Shown one piece after another: positions 8,011 to 16,264 of a DNA stretch of 64,000 nt. The notes below the pieces were generated by a model that saw only the letters and a list, made by a program, of their open reading frames with translations, searched no databases and had not been told where the DNA came from. The DNA comes from Desulfovibrio sp. Fe33 (GTDB taxonomy: Bacteria; Desulfobacterota; Desulfovibrionia; Desulfovibrionales; Desulfovibrionaceae), in NCBI RefSeq assembly GCF_028532725.1, contig NZ_JAQKGU010000007.1, forward strand, positions 62,001-126,000, written 5' to 3'. The position numbers were made by a program, and so were the translations under genes. How positions within the stretch are numbered: the first letter of the stretch is position 1; the number at the start of each line of letters is the position of its first letter.

Positions 8011-8823
8011 ATGCAAATGAAAGAATTCAAAATCAAGTGGGGCATGGTCATCGATATTGACAAATGCACCGGCTGCGGCGCCTGTATGGTCGGCTGCCAG
8101 GTGGAGAACAATATCGCTCCCATGACCAAAAGCGACCCCTATAACTATGTCCAGGCGCTGACCAAGCCGCGCGACGACGCGTCCAACAAGCTTCGGACCC
8201 TGACCTGGATGAACGTCTACGAGCTGTCCAACGGCAAGCCGTTCCCGGAACACGAGACCGCTTACCTGCCCAGACCCTGTATGCAGTGCGGCAACCCCGC
8301 CTGCGTGCCCGTCTGCCCGGTCGTGGCCACGGACAAGAACGAGGAGGGCGGCATCGTCTCCCAGATCTACCCCCGTTGCATCGGATGTAGATACTGCATG
8401 GCTGCCTGTCCTTACCATGCACGGTACTTTAACTGGTGGGATCCGCTTTGGCCCGAAGGCATGGACAAGGGCCTCAGCCCGTCCGTGTCCGTTCGTCCCC
8501 GCGGCGTGGTTGAAAAGTGCAACTTCTGCCATTCCCGCTACCTGGACGCCAAGAACAAGGCCCGTATTGACGGTGAGGATCCGATGAACCTGCCCGACGG
8601 CGCGTACAACACCGCCTGTGCAGAAATCTGTCCGACCAAGGCCATCACCTTTGGCGACCTGAATAATCCGGAACACAAGGTGCACGAGCTCGCCAAGAGC
8701 CCCAATGCGTTCCGGCTGCTCGAGAAGTTGGGCCTGCACCCGCAGGTTTACTACATGTCCGAGCGTGAATGGGTCCGCAAGCAGGGCGACAACTACAACG
8801 CCGATGGCGGCGGACACCACTAG
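8011..8823 (+). CDS. qrcC: Menaquinone reductase, iron-sulfur subunit QrcC
   Basis: A 270-residue ferredoxin-type subunit with sixteen cysteines in four cluster sets: C19/22/25/29, C90/93/98/102, C123/126/129/133, and C170/173 with C203/207. This is the DmsB/NrfC/PsrB pattern. It has no signal of its own and is presumably exported with Tat-bearing QrcB. It conducts electrons between QrcA and the quinone site on QrcD. The start at ATG 8011 follows GGGGGAACC, 11 nt after qrcB. The last set has a wider gap between its cysteine pairs, as usual in this family; recalled work assigns three [4Fe-4S] and one [3Fe-4S] cluster. Confidence 0.94.
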   Translation: MQMKEFKIKWGMVIDIDKCTGCGACMVGCQVENNIAPMTKSDPYNYVQALTKPRDDASNKLRTLTWMNVYELSNGKPFPEHETAYLPRPCMQCGNPACVPVCPVVATDKNEEGGIVSQIYPRCIGCRYCMAACPYHARYFNWWDPLWPEGMDKGLSPSVSVRPRGVVEKCNFCHSRYLDAKNKARIDGEDPMNLPDGAYNTACAEICPTKAITFGDLNNPEHKVHELAKSPNAFRLLEKLGLHPQVYYMSEREWVRKQGDNYNADGGGHH

Positions 8824-8834
8824 GAGGCTGAACA

Positions 8835-10064
8835 ATGGATAGCAAACTCTTCCCGGAAGGGGTGCAGCGGTGCTCTTTCGGCAAGTTCCTGATTTGGACA
8901 GCCGTGATCATGGCCTTTTTCCTTTGGGGCCTCTATGCCGCAGTACTCGTGCTTTACAACGGAATCGGCACCACCGGTCTGGACAACTACTTCGGATTCG
9001 GTGCCTGGATCACCTTCGACCTGGCCGTGATCGCCCTGGGAGCAGGCGCGTTCTTCACCGGGTTGCTCAAGTACATCCTCAAGATCAAACAGCTTGAGAA
9101 AATCATCAACCTGACTGTGGTCGTCGGTTTTATCTGCTACTCCGGCGCCATGCTGGTCCTGACGCTCGACATCGGGCAGCCCGGCCGCGCATGGTTCGGT
9201 TACTGGCATCCGAACGTCCACTCCATGCTGACGGAAGTTATCTTCTGCATCACCTGTTACTGCACCGTTCTGATCATCGAGTTCGTCCCGCTGGTCCTCG
9301 AGCAGAAACAGTTGAACAAGATTCCCTTCGTTCATGCCTTGGCGCACAACATGCATGTGAACATGGCGCTGTTCGCCGGTATCGGCGCGTTCCTGTCCAC
9401 TTTCCACCAGGGTTCCCTGGGCGGCATGTACGGCGTCCTGATCGGCCGTCCCTTCGCTTTCCGCGAGGGCTTCTTCATCTGGCCGTGGACCTTCTTCCTG
9501 TTCGTCCTCTCCGCCGTCGGTTCCGGCCCGGTCTTCACCGTCCTGGTCGCAACCTTCATGGAGAAGCTGACCGGCAAGAAGCTCGTGGACTTCAAGACCA
9601 AAGCCCTCATGGGCAAGATCGCCGGCACCATGCTGACGGTCTATATGTTCTTCAAGATCCTCGACACCTGGGCATGGGCCACCGGCTACCTGCCCTCCGT
9701 CGGTCTGACCTTCGACCAGATGTTCTACGGCGTAGCCTACGGCAAGTGGCTGCTCTTCACGGAAATCGTCCTGTGCGGCGTGGTCCCGGCGATCATGCTG
9801 ATTACCCCGTCCATCCGCAACAATCCGGCGCTGCTTTACACTGCGGCCATCCTGGACTGCGTGGGCGTTTCCCTGAACCGGTACATCTTCACCGTCCAGA
9901 CTATCGCCTTCCCGGCCATGCCCTTCGACAAGTGGTTCGTGTACTACCCCAACTGGGTGGAATACGCCTCCTCGATCATGATCGTGGCCTACGGCTTCCT
10001 GGTCCTGACCCTGGTGTACCGTTACCTGCCGCTGTTCCCGCAGGAGCGCGAGCTGAACAACTAG
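8835..10064 (+). CDS. qrcD: Menaquinone reductase, NrfD-like membrane subunit QrcD
   Basis: A 409-residue polytopic membrane protein of the NrfD/PsrC family with about ten helices. It is expected to hold the menaquinone-reducing site of the Qrc complex. Typical elements are the early helix FLIWTAVIMAFFLWGLYAAVL, the segment MLVLTLDIGQPGRAWFGYWHPN in the third helical pair, the histidine-containing stretch FVHALAHNMHVNMALFAGIGAFLSTFHQGSLGG, and a C-terminal helix ending in PLFPQERELNN. The gene starts 11 nt after qrcC behind TAGGAGG and ends the operon, which closes with a strong terminator. Confidence 0.94.
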   Translation: MDSKLFPEGVQRCSFGKFLIWTAVIMAFFLWGLYAAVLVLYNGIGTTGLDNYFGFGAWITFDLAVIALGAGAFFTGLLKYILKIKQLEKIINLTVVVGFICYSGAMLVLTLDIGQPGRAWFGYWHPNVHSMLTEVIFCITCYCTVLIIEFVPLVLEQKQLNKIPFVHALAHNMHVNMALFAGIGAFLSTFHQGSLGGMYGVLIGRPFAFREGFFIWPWTFFLFVLSAVGSGPVFTVLVATFMEKLTGKKLVDFKTKALMGKIAGTMLTVYMFFKILDTWAWATGYLPSVGLTFDQMFYGVAYGKWLLFTEIVLCGVVPAIMLITPSIRNNPALLYTAAILDCVGVSLNRYIFTVQTIAFPAMPFDKWFVYYPNWVEYASSIMIVAYGFLVLTLVYRYLPLFPQERELNN

Positions 10065-10089
10065 GCTGACCGTTCCCCATCATCAACAA

Positions 10090-10119
10090 GAGACCGCTCT
10101 CTGAGCGGTCTCTTTTTTT
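10090..10119 (+). terminator. Terminator of the qrc operon
   Basis: A perfect 10-bp stem GAGACCGCTC / GAGCGGTCTC with a 3-nt loop is followed by seven T residues, 25 nt after the qrcD stop. Confidence 0.95.
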
Positions 10120-10464
10120 GTTGGGCAACCCTGTGTTTTGGTTGTTTTCCAATTGTCTTCGCATGGAAAAATCATACTTATGCGGGCGGCAATGGGGTGG
10201 AATTCTGGTATGTTCCGCTGGGGATGGGGGAGATAGGCGAAGGCTTCGTCGGAGACTGTGTCACTGCCGCCATCCAGTGCGGGCATTCTGCGAACGTTTC
10301 CAGCCCCAGCCGGGCGGGGCGGCAGTCATGGAAACGCGAGACTTCGGGTATGGTGTATGTGTGGTTTGCTTCAATACGCAAAAAGGCGTATTTGTTTGTG
10401 TGGGCCATGCCTTGATTGCGTTGTGAGTCGTGGCGTGATGCATTCGGCAGCCCGAGGAGGGGAC
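10120..10464. other. Intergenic region before the TAXI lipoprotein gene
   Basis: These 345 bases hold no convincing gene. The only structure seen is a 7-bp hairpin AATACGC-N6-GCGTATT at 10373-10392, followed by a short T-rich stretch, which could be a weak terminator or part of an untranslated leader. I could not settle on a promoter. Confidence 0.4.
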
Positions 10465-11505
10465 ATGAGTTCTTGCGGAAAGTTCAGGATTTGGCTTGTG
10501 GGGTTTGTTGTATTGTTGCTTGCCGCTTGCGGCGGGGCTCCGTCTGAGGACAATGAGTCGCAAAAGTCGGCGTCGAGCGGATCGTGTGGGACGGAGGGGA
10601 ATCTCTCCCTTGTGACCATCGGCACCGGGGGCATATCCGGGGTGTATTATCCTGTGGGCAGGGCCATCGGCAACATGGTCAACCGAAACCGGGACCGTTA
10701 CGGCTTCCAGGTGGTGGTGGAGTCTACGGGCGGGTCCGTATTCAACATAAACGCCGTCGTTGCCGGGGACATTCAATTCGGTATCGCCCAGGCTGACCGC
10801 CAGTACCAGGCCGTGTGCGGCATCGCCGAGTGGCAGGGCCGTGGCGCGCGGAAGAACCTGCGGGCGGTTTTTTCCCTGCACCCGGAAACCCTCACACTTG
10901 TCGCGGCGGCGGATTCCGGCATCAGGGGTATTCGTGATCTCAAGGGGCGCAGGGTCAACATCGGAAACCCGGGGTCCGGCCAACGGCAGAATTCGTTGGA
11001 TGCCCTGAATGCTGTCGGATTGAAACCTTCAGACCTCGAAATCGTGGAGGCCAAGGCCATTGAGGCGATCGAATTGCTCAAGGAAGGGTCAATAGACGCC
11101 TTTTTCTATACCGTGGGGCACCCCTCGTCCGCCATAAGGGAAATAACCCAGGGGCCCCGCAAGGTGCGCATCGTACCCATCGACGATGTGGGGCATTTGT
11201 ACGTCCTGCGCCCGTTCTACGTTCCGGCCGGTATCGACATGGCGGACTATCCCGGCGCGGCCAACGAGGAAAAGCGGGTGGAGAGCTTTGGGGTCAAGGC
11301 CACGCTCGTCACTTCGTCCGATGTGCCGGACTCCGTGGTCTACGCACTGACCCGCGAGGTGTTCGAAAATTTCGATGATTTCAAGGCGCAACAGTCGGCT
11401 TTTTCGGAATTGACAAAAACCAGCATGTTGCAGGGACAATCCGCGCCCATCCATCCGGGCGCCATGCGGTATTACGAGGAAATCGGGTTGCTTCAGCCTG
11501 AATAG
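10465..11505 (+). CDS. TAXI-family TRAP transporter solute-binding lipoprotein
   Basis: A 346-residue exported lipoprotein: hydrophobic helix WLVGFVVLLLAACGG with a lipobox LAAC, then a Ser-rich linker. The mature part is a TAXI (TRAP-associated extracytoplasmic immunogenic) binding protein: VTIGTGGISGVYYPVGRAIG, VESTGGSVFNINAV, IQFGIAQADRQYQA and the LKGRRVNIGNPGSGQR segment are family hallmarks. These proteins bind small organic acids or amino acids for a TRAP permease. The start follows GAGGAGGGG. No DctQM permease gene is adjacent, so its partner must be encoded elsewhere or it acts as a sensor. The next genes form a separate ABC operon. Confidence 0.9.
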   Translation: MSSCGKFRIWLVGFVVLLLAACGGAPSEDNESQKSASSGSCGTEGNLSLVTIGTGGISGVYYPVGRAIGNMVNRNRDRYGFQVVVESTGGSVFNINAVVAGDIQFGIAQADRQYQAVCGIAEWQGRGARKNLRAVFSLHPETLTLVAAADSGIRGIRDLKGRRVNIGNPGSGQRQNSLDALNAVGLKPSDLEIVEAKAIEAIELLKEGSIDAFFYTVGHPSSAIREITQGPRKVRIVPIDDVGHLYVLRPFYVPAGIDMADYPGAANEEKRVESFGVKATLVTSSDVPDSVVYALTREVFENFDDFKAQQSAFSELTKTSMLQGQSAPIHPGAMRYYEEIGLLQPE

Positions 11506-11672
11506 CGGAAACTCAAGCCTCGCCAATTCGTATCTTGGCGGAATTGAAAGGGATCGTTTTCCGTGGCTTGGCAGGGAGAACGCCGCTCGGACGTACGGGC
11601 GTCCGGTTGGGGAATCGACTTGGAAATGCTTCGATTCAGGTGTTGACAAAGTTGTATTTTCCACTGGACGCC

Positions 11673-11700
11673 TTGACTTTATTCCCGTTTCGGACAATAT
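11673..11700 (+). promoter_or_regulatory. Candidate promoter of the amino-acid ABC operon
   Basis: TTGACT (11673-11678), a 16-nt gap and CAATAT (11695-11700) lie about 100 nt before the ATPase gene. A second TTGACA at 11643-11648 has no equally good partner. The remaining part of the 296-nt gap 11506-11801 shows nothing else. Confidence 0.4.
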
Positions 11701-11801
11701 TTTAGGTCTGTGACTTGAGCCCTGCCGGCCTGTCTGGGCACGCGGCGGGTTGGAGGGGCTTTATTTTAATCCTACATATCTAGGTCCGGAGACAACTGCA
11801 A

Positions 11802-12530
11802 ATGGCAATGATCGAAGTGCAGAAGCTGCACAAGTGGTATGGCGATTTTCATGTTCTGCAAGGTATCACGGAGTCCGTGAACAAGGGAGAGGTGCTCGTC
11901 ATCTGCGGCCCGTCGGGTTCCGGAAAGTCCACCTTCATTCGCTGTATCAACCGGCTCGAGGAATATCAGAAAGGGCAGATTCTGTTCGACGGGAAGAACA
12001 TCCTGGACAAGGATGTCAACATCAACGATCTGCGGGCCGAAATCGGTATCGTTTTCCAGCAGTTCAATCTTTATCCCCACCTGTCTGTTCTCCGCAACGT
12101 CACCCTCGCTCCCATAAAAGTTAAAAACATGCCCAAGGAGCAGGCCGAAGAGGTCGCCCTGAACCTGCTTGAGCGGGTGGGCATCCACGACCAGGCGCAC
12201 AAGTATCCCGCCGAGCTTTCCGGCGGTCAGCAGCAGCGCGTCGCCATCGCCCGTTCCCTGGCCATGAAGCCCAAGGTCATGCTTTTCGACGAGCCCACCT
12301 CGGCGCTTGATCCGGAGATGATCAACGAGGTCCTCAACGTCATGAAGGACCTGGCGCGGGAAGGCATGACCATGCTTTGCGTCACCCATGAAATGGGCTT
12401 CGCCCGCGAAGTTGCCGACCGTGTCCTGTTCATGGACGGCGGCGTGGTGGTTGAGCAGGCTCCGCCCGACGAATTCTTCCGCAATCCCCAGCATGAGCGC
12501 ACAAAGAACTTCCTGAAGGAAATTCTTTAA
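11802..12530 (+). CDS. Polar amino-acid ABC transporter, ATP-binding protein
   Basis: A 242-residue GlnQ/HisP-type ATPase. Walker A is GPSGSGKST (residues 36-44), the Q-loop lies in [12 protein letters not shown], the signature is LSGGQQQR, Walker B is [14 protein letters not shown] and the switch histidine is in CVTHEMGFA. It energises uptake of a polar amino acid. It heads a four-gene operon with a binding protein and two permeases. A close paralogue of exactly the same length is encoded on the other strand at 58158-58886. The substrate cannot be told from sequence. Confidence 0.95.
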   Translation: MAMIEVQKLHKWYGDFHVLQGITESVNKGEVLVICGPSGSGKSTFIRCINRLEEYQKGQILFDGKNILDKDVNINDLRAEIGIVFQQFNLYPHLSVLRNVTLAPIKVKNMPKEQAEEVALNLLERVGIHDQAHKYPAELSGGQQQRVAIARSLAMKPKVMLFDEPTSALDPEMINEVLNVMKDLAREGMTMLCVTHEMGFAREVADRVLFMDGGVVVEQAPPDEFFRNPQHERTKNFLKEIL

Positions 12531-12571
12531 TAGGCCATAACATTGGAATCTAACGAGAGAGAGGAGGATTC

Positions 12572-13378
12572 ATGAAACGATTGGTACTTATTCTGGCTCT
12601 GGTGCTGTCCTTCGCCTTTGCGGCCAACGCCGCCTTCGCGGGCAAGATCGAGGACGTGAAAGCCAAAGGCGTCCTGGTTTGCGGCGTCAAGGACTCCGTC
12701 AACCTGTTCGGTTTTGTCGATCCCGACAGCAAGGAACTGGTCGGCTTCGATGTGGATATCTGCAAGTACATCGCCGACAAGCTGGGCGTGAAGACCGAGT
12801 TCAAGGTCGTTACTTCCAAGAACCGCATCCCCATGCTGGCCCAGGGTTCCGTGGACATCCTCGCCGCCACCATGACTCACAAGTTCTCCCGTGACGAACA
12901 GATCGACTTTTCCATCACCTACTTCATGGACGGCCAGAAGCTTCTGGTGAAGAAGGACTCCGGCATCATGTCCACCGACGATCTGGCCAACAAGAAGGTC
13001 GGCACCGTCAAGGGTTCCACCTCCGAGAAGAACATCAAGGCCGCGCAGCCCAATGCGCAGGTCATCTCCTATGACGAGTACCCGCAGGCCTTCATGGCTT
13101 TGAAGCAGGGCAAGGTCAAGGCCGTGACCACCGACTCCGGCATCCTGGCCGGTCTCAAGGCTGGTGACGACAATCCCGAGATGTGGGAAATCGTCGGTTC
13201 CTTCTTCTCTTCCGAGCCTTACGGCCTCGGCGTTCCCCAGAACGATTCCGCCTTCCGCGATTTCGTCAACAAGAGCCTGAACGAGATGTGGCTGGACGGC
13301 ACCTACCACAAGCTCTTCAAGAAGTGGATGGGTTACGACCTGCCCGCGGGTTGGGAGCTGGAACTCTGGCCCATGTAA
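12572..13378 (+). CDS. Amino-acid ABC transporter substrate-binding protein
   Basis: A 268-residue periplasmic binding protein of the SBP_bac_3 (HisJ/GlnH) family with a cleavable Sec signal (about MKRLVLILALVL to ANAAFA). The mature part begins KIEDVKAKGVLVCGVKD. Family features are LVGFDVDICKYIADKLG and the ligand-pocket segment VDILAATMTHKFSRDEQIDFS. A strong GAGAGAGGAGG ribosome site and a terminator just after the gene suggest much higher expression than the permeases, as is usual. The protein at 57259-58083 is a paralogue sharing the TMTHK and FSITYF(M/F)DGQK stretches, so both systems probably take similar substrates. Confidence 0.94.
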   Translation: MKRLVLILALVLSFAFAANAAFAGKIEDVKAKGVLVCGVKDSVNLFGFVDPDSKELVGFDVDICKYIADKLGVKTEFKVVTSKNRIPMLAQGSVDILAATMTHKFSRDEQIDFSITYFMDGQKLLVKKDSGIMSTDDLANKKVGTVKGSTSEKNIKAAQPNAQVISYDEYPQAFMALKQGKVKAVTTDSGILAGLKAGDDNPEMWEIVGSFFSSEPYGLGVPQNDSAFRDFVNKSLNEMWLDGTYHKLFKKWMGYDLPAGWELELWPM

Positions 13379-13397
13379 GGATCATTTAGTCCGATAT

Positions 13398-13428
13398 ACC
13401 GGGAGCGCGTCAAGCGCTCCCGGTTTTT
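13398..13428 (+). terminator. Intra-operon terminator after the binding-protein gene
   Basis: An 11-bp stem (13398-13408 with 13414-13424), a 5-nt loop and a T run lie between the binding protein and the first permease. Partial read-through would give excess binding protein over permease. Confidence 0.88.
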
Positions 13429-13456
13429 GAGCCAACTTTAACCAGCGGATTATATT

Positions 13457-14224
13457 TTGGATTATACGTTTCATTGGGCCAAGATGTTTTCGGGCGAACC
13501 CGCCCAGTGGATGTGGGAGGGATTCTGCACCACGATGCAGATTTCGGTAATTTCCCTTATCTGCGCCATGATTTTGGGGATCGTCATCTGTATTCTGCGG
13601 ATGACCCCGTTCAAGCCGTTTCAGTGGTTCAGCCTCGCCTTCACCGAGTTCTTTCGCAATACGCCGCTGCTCGTACAAATCTTTTTCTGGTACAACGCAT
13701 CCTATTTCGTCATCCCCACGGTCATCAACGACTGGATGAACGACCTCTACTATTGGTTCCCCGGCCCGTTCTCCCTGTTCGGGCACGAGTTCGTGGGTGA
13801 ATGGATGCTTTTCAATGTCGAGCTTATCATGGGCATCATTGCCCTGACCGTGTACACCGCGGCCTTTATCGCCGAGGAAATCCGGGCGGGCATCTTCTCC
13901 ATTCCGAAGAACCAGCTTGAGGCGTCCCGCGCGGTGGGACTCTCCTTCCTGCAGGGGTATCGCTACGTGATTCTCCCGCAGGCGTTGCGCATAGTCATTC
14001 CGCCGCTTATTTCCCAGGCGCTCAACCTTATCAAGAACTCGTCCCTGGTTATGGTTCTGGGCGTCACCGACCTCATGTACCAGGCTAGTCAGATCGAGTC
14101 CTACCACGCCATGCCGTTCGAGGCATTCACCGTCGCTTTGTTGATCTATTTGGCGATCTCCCTGGTCGTCTCCCTGTGCATCAACTTGTACAACAAACAC
14201 TTCATGATTCAGGTCATGTACTAG
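13457..14224 (+). CDS. Amino-acid ABC transporter permease, first subunit
   Basis: A 255-residue HisM/GlnP-type inner-membrane permease with about five to six helices. The coupling-loop (EAA) motif is QLEASRAVGLSFLQGYRYVILPQA near residue 154. The N-terminal region is typical, with ICILRMTPFKPFQWFSLAFTEFFRNTPLLVQIFFW. The start at 13457 is a TTG, giving a DYTFHWAKMFSGEP N-terminus; no strong ribosome site precedes it, and an ATG at 13484 is the alternative. It lies 10 nt before the second permease. The two would form the heterodimeric channel of this importer. Confidence 0.9.
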   Translation: MDYTFHWAKMFSGEPAQWMWEGFCTTMQISVISLICAMILGIVICILRMTPFKPFQWFSLAFTEFFRNTPLLVQIFFWYNASYFVIPTVINDWMNDLYYWFPGPFSLFGHEFVGEWMLFNVELIMGIIALTVYTAAFIAEEIRAGIFSIPKNQLEASRAVGLSFLQGYRYVILPQALRIVIPPLISQALNLIKNSSLVMVLGVTDLMYQASQIESYHAMPFEAFTVALLIYLAISLVVSLCINLYNKHFMIQVMY

Positions 14225-14234
14225 GGGTGGACTG

Positions 14235-14951
14235 ATGCATTGGGATATCGTTTACAACAACTTCGATTATTTTCTGTACGGGAATACGACTCTCGACTGG
14301 CATTTCCCCTTCCTTCACAATCCCGAAGGGCTGGTTGCCAGCGTTATCCTGGCGATTTGCGGCATCTTCGGCGCGTTCTGGCTCGGCTTGGCCGCGGGGC
14401 TCATGCGGTTGTCCCGCAAGTGGTGGGTCAAGATTCCGTCTGTTTGCTACATTGAGATGATTCGCGGGATGCCGTTGCTGCTCCTGATTTTCTGGTTCTA
14501 CTATCTGGCTCCGGTGATTACCGGGCAGAACATGCCCGCCTTTTCCACGACCATGATATGTTTCGTGGTCTTTACCGGGGCCTACGTGGCCGAGATCGTT
14601 CGGGCGGGCGTCGTCGCCTTGCCCAAAGGCCAGATGGAGGCCGCCCGTTCCACCGGGTTGAGCCATGCGCAGGCAATGCAGTTGATTATCCTGCCGCAGG
14701 CGTTGCGCAACATGATTCCGTCTTTCGTCAATCAGTTCGTTTCCCTGACTAAGGATACTTCCCTGGCCGCCATCCTCGGCGTCATCGAGTTGACCCGGAC
14801 CGGCGTTCAGGTGGATAACCGCGAAATGGTCGCTTCCTTCGAGATATGGATTGCCATTGCGGGTCTCTATTTCCTGATTTGCTATATACTGACCTCCTAC
14901 AGCAGACGGCTGGAGGCCCAGTTGTCGCGCTATCAAGCCCGGAACCGCTAG
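14235..14951 (+). CDS. Amino-acid ABC transporter permease, second subunit
   Basis: A 238-residue HisQ/GlnP-type permease. The EAA loop is QMEAARSTGLSHAQAMQLIILPQA (about residues 133-156). RLSRKWWVKIPSVCYIEMIRGMPLLLLIFWFYY is the usual second-helix region. It ends the operon. Its sequence resembles the C-terminal half of the fused permease at 55421-57184 (MPLL/VPLI, LTRAAYAINNR against LTRTGVQVDNR), while the first permease resembles the N-terminal half, supporting duplication of the transport system. Confidence 0.93.
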   Translation: MHWDIVYNNFDYFLYGNTTLDWHFPFLHNPEGLVASVILAICGIFGAFWLGLAAGLMRLSRKWWVKIPSVCYIEMIRGMPLLLLIFWFYYLAPVITGQNMPAFSTTMICFVVFTGAYVAEIVRAGVVALPKGQMEAARSTGLSHAQAMQLIILPQALRNMIPSFVNQFVSLTKDTSLAAILGVIELTRTGVQVDNREMVASFEIWIAIAGLYFLICYILTSYSRRLEAQLSRYQARNR

Positions 14952-15097
14952 ACGGACCGGGGGCGGGCAGGCCCGCGAAAACAATTGCCATCAACCGAGA
15001 CGGTCCGGAAAACGAATGAAAAGCGTTCCGGATCGTTTCATTTTTGCGTAAAAAAGAATGAGAAAATGATGAAAATGTGTACCGGGAGGGTGCCGTT

Positions 15098-15736
15098 TTG
15101 ACGCAGATAACCTTTCAGAATTTTCAAAAACCCGAAGACATCGAGGCGGAATCCTTCCGGATCATCGATTCGGAGGTGCCGGAGCCCCGTCCTTTCGAGG
15201 GGGCGCAGTGGGAAATCGTCCGCCGCATGATCCACACAACGGCGGATTTCGAGATGCTTTCTCTGGTCCGTTTTCACGAGCGGGCCGTGGACAACGGTCT
15301 CAATGCCCTTGGTAACGGGGCTGTGATCGTCACCGACACGGAAATGGCTCGGCGCGGTATGCCCGTGCGCAGGCTCGATCCCCTGGGATGCAAGGTGCAT
15401 TGCCTGATGAACGATCCTCGTGTCGCGGAGCGGGCCAAGCGTGAGGGAATCACCCGGGCGAAGGCTGCCGTGGATGTGGCGGTGAGCGAATTGAGGCCGG
15501 ACATATGGGTAGTGGGAAACGCGCCTACAGCGCTTATCCGGTTGGTTGAGCACGTGGACAACGGCATCGCGAGTCCCGCGCTTGTTGTCGGGATGCCCGT
15601 GGGATTCGTGAACGCCGCCGAATCCAAGGCGCTGCTCATGAGCCGGGATATACCTTACATTTCCGTGGAAGGGCGCAAGGGAGGCAGTGCTCTGGCCGCT
15701 TCGGTGGTCAACGCCCTGGCCGTGCTCGCCGCCTGA
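15098..15736 (+). CDS. cbiC: Precorrin-8X methylmutase (CobH/CbiC)
   Basis: A 212-residue CobH/CbiC enzyme, which moves a methyl group from C11 to C12 to form hydrogenobyrinate or cobyrinate in corrin synthesis. The catalytic His46 lies in RRMIHTTADFEM. Conserved blocks are DTEMARRGM, RAKAAVDVAV, WVVGNAPTALIRLVE and VVGMPVGFVNAAESK, with VEGRKGGSALAASVVNALA at the end. The start is taken as TTG 15098, 8 nt after GGGAGG (15084-15089); a GTG at 15077 would place that site inside the gene. It stands alone here without other cobalamin genes, although it follows the ABC operon on the same strand. Confidence 0.92.
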   Translation: MTQITFQNFQKPEDIEAESFRIIDSEVPEPRPFEGAQWEIVRRMIHTTADFEMLSLVRFHERAVDNGLNALGNGAVIVTDTEMARRGMPVRRLDPLGCKVHCLMNDPRVAERAKREGITRAKAAVDVAVSELRPDIWVVGNAPTALIRLVEHVDNGIASPALVVGMPVGFVNAAESKALLMSRDIPYISVEGRKGGSALAASVVNALAVLAA

Positions 15737-15758
15737 TTTTCCGTTTTTTCCTTTTTAA

Positions 15759-15804
15759 AAATGCGCCTGAAGGGTTCTCCCCGAGGGCGCATTTCGCGTT
15801 TTTT
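15759..15804 (+). terminator. Terminator after cbiC
   Basis: A 9-bp stem AAATGCGCC / GGCGCATTT (15759-15767 with 15786-15794) with an 18-nt loop is followed a few bases later by six T residues. The distance to the T run makes it less canonical. Confidence 0.6.
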
Positions 15805-15971
15805 CGTCTGCGTTTTTTGCAAGGCAAAAAAGGAATTTCCGAAACCCTTGGACACGGCGAAATTTCCTGTTAGAAAATCAGCTGTGTACCGTACGCAACG
15901 GGTGCGAGACAGAGCGGTTTCAGCGGATTCAGGTTCGGCCTGAAGAATTCAAATCAGCCCTGGAAGGAGCC

Positions 15972-16259
15972 ATGTCCAGAAAGTACAAAGGTAAAAACAA
16001 GGTAACCGTTTACCCGGACTGGTGCAAAGGCTGCGGCATTTGCGTCGAATTTTGTCCGGGCAAGGTCCTCGACCTCAGCCCGGATGGGAAGGCCGTGGTA
16101 AAGCGTGAGGCGGACTGTATCCGGTGCGGCTTCTGCGAGCTGCATTGCCCGGATTTCGCCATCGTGGTCAGTCACAAGGAACCCATGGACAATGGTCTGT
16201 CCGAACAGGACGCCGAAATCCTGCCGCCGAAGAAGAAAACGGCCGGGAAGGGGGCTTAG
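15972..16259 (+). CDS. korD: 2-oxoacid:ferredoxin oxidoreductase, ferredoxin-like delta subunit
   Basis: A 95-residue protein with two [4Fe-4S] motifs: C18/21/24/28 (CKGCGICVEFC) and C49/52/55/59 (CIRCGFCELHC), each followed by Pro. The N-terminus YKGKNKVTVYPDWCKGCG and a Lys-rich tail are typical of KorD/VorD electron-transfer subunits. It starts behind GGAAGGAG and lies 5 nt before korA in the order D-A-B-C. It passes electrons from the TPP-dependent core to soluble ferredoxin. Confidence 0.92.
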   Translation: MSRKYKGKNKVTVYPDWCKGCGICVEFCPGKVLDLSPDGKAVVKREADCIRCGFCELHCPDFAIVVSHKEPMDNGLSEQDAEILPPKKKTAGKGA

Positions 16260-16264
16260 GCTAT

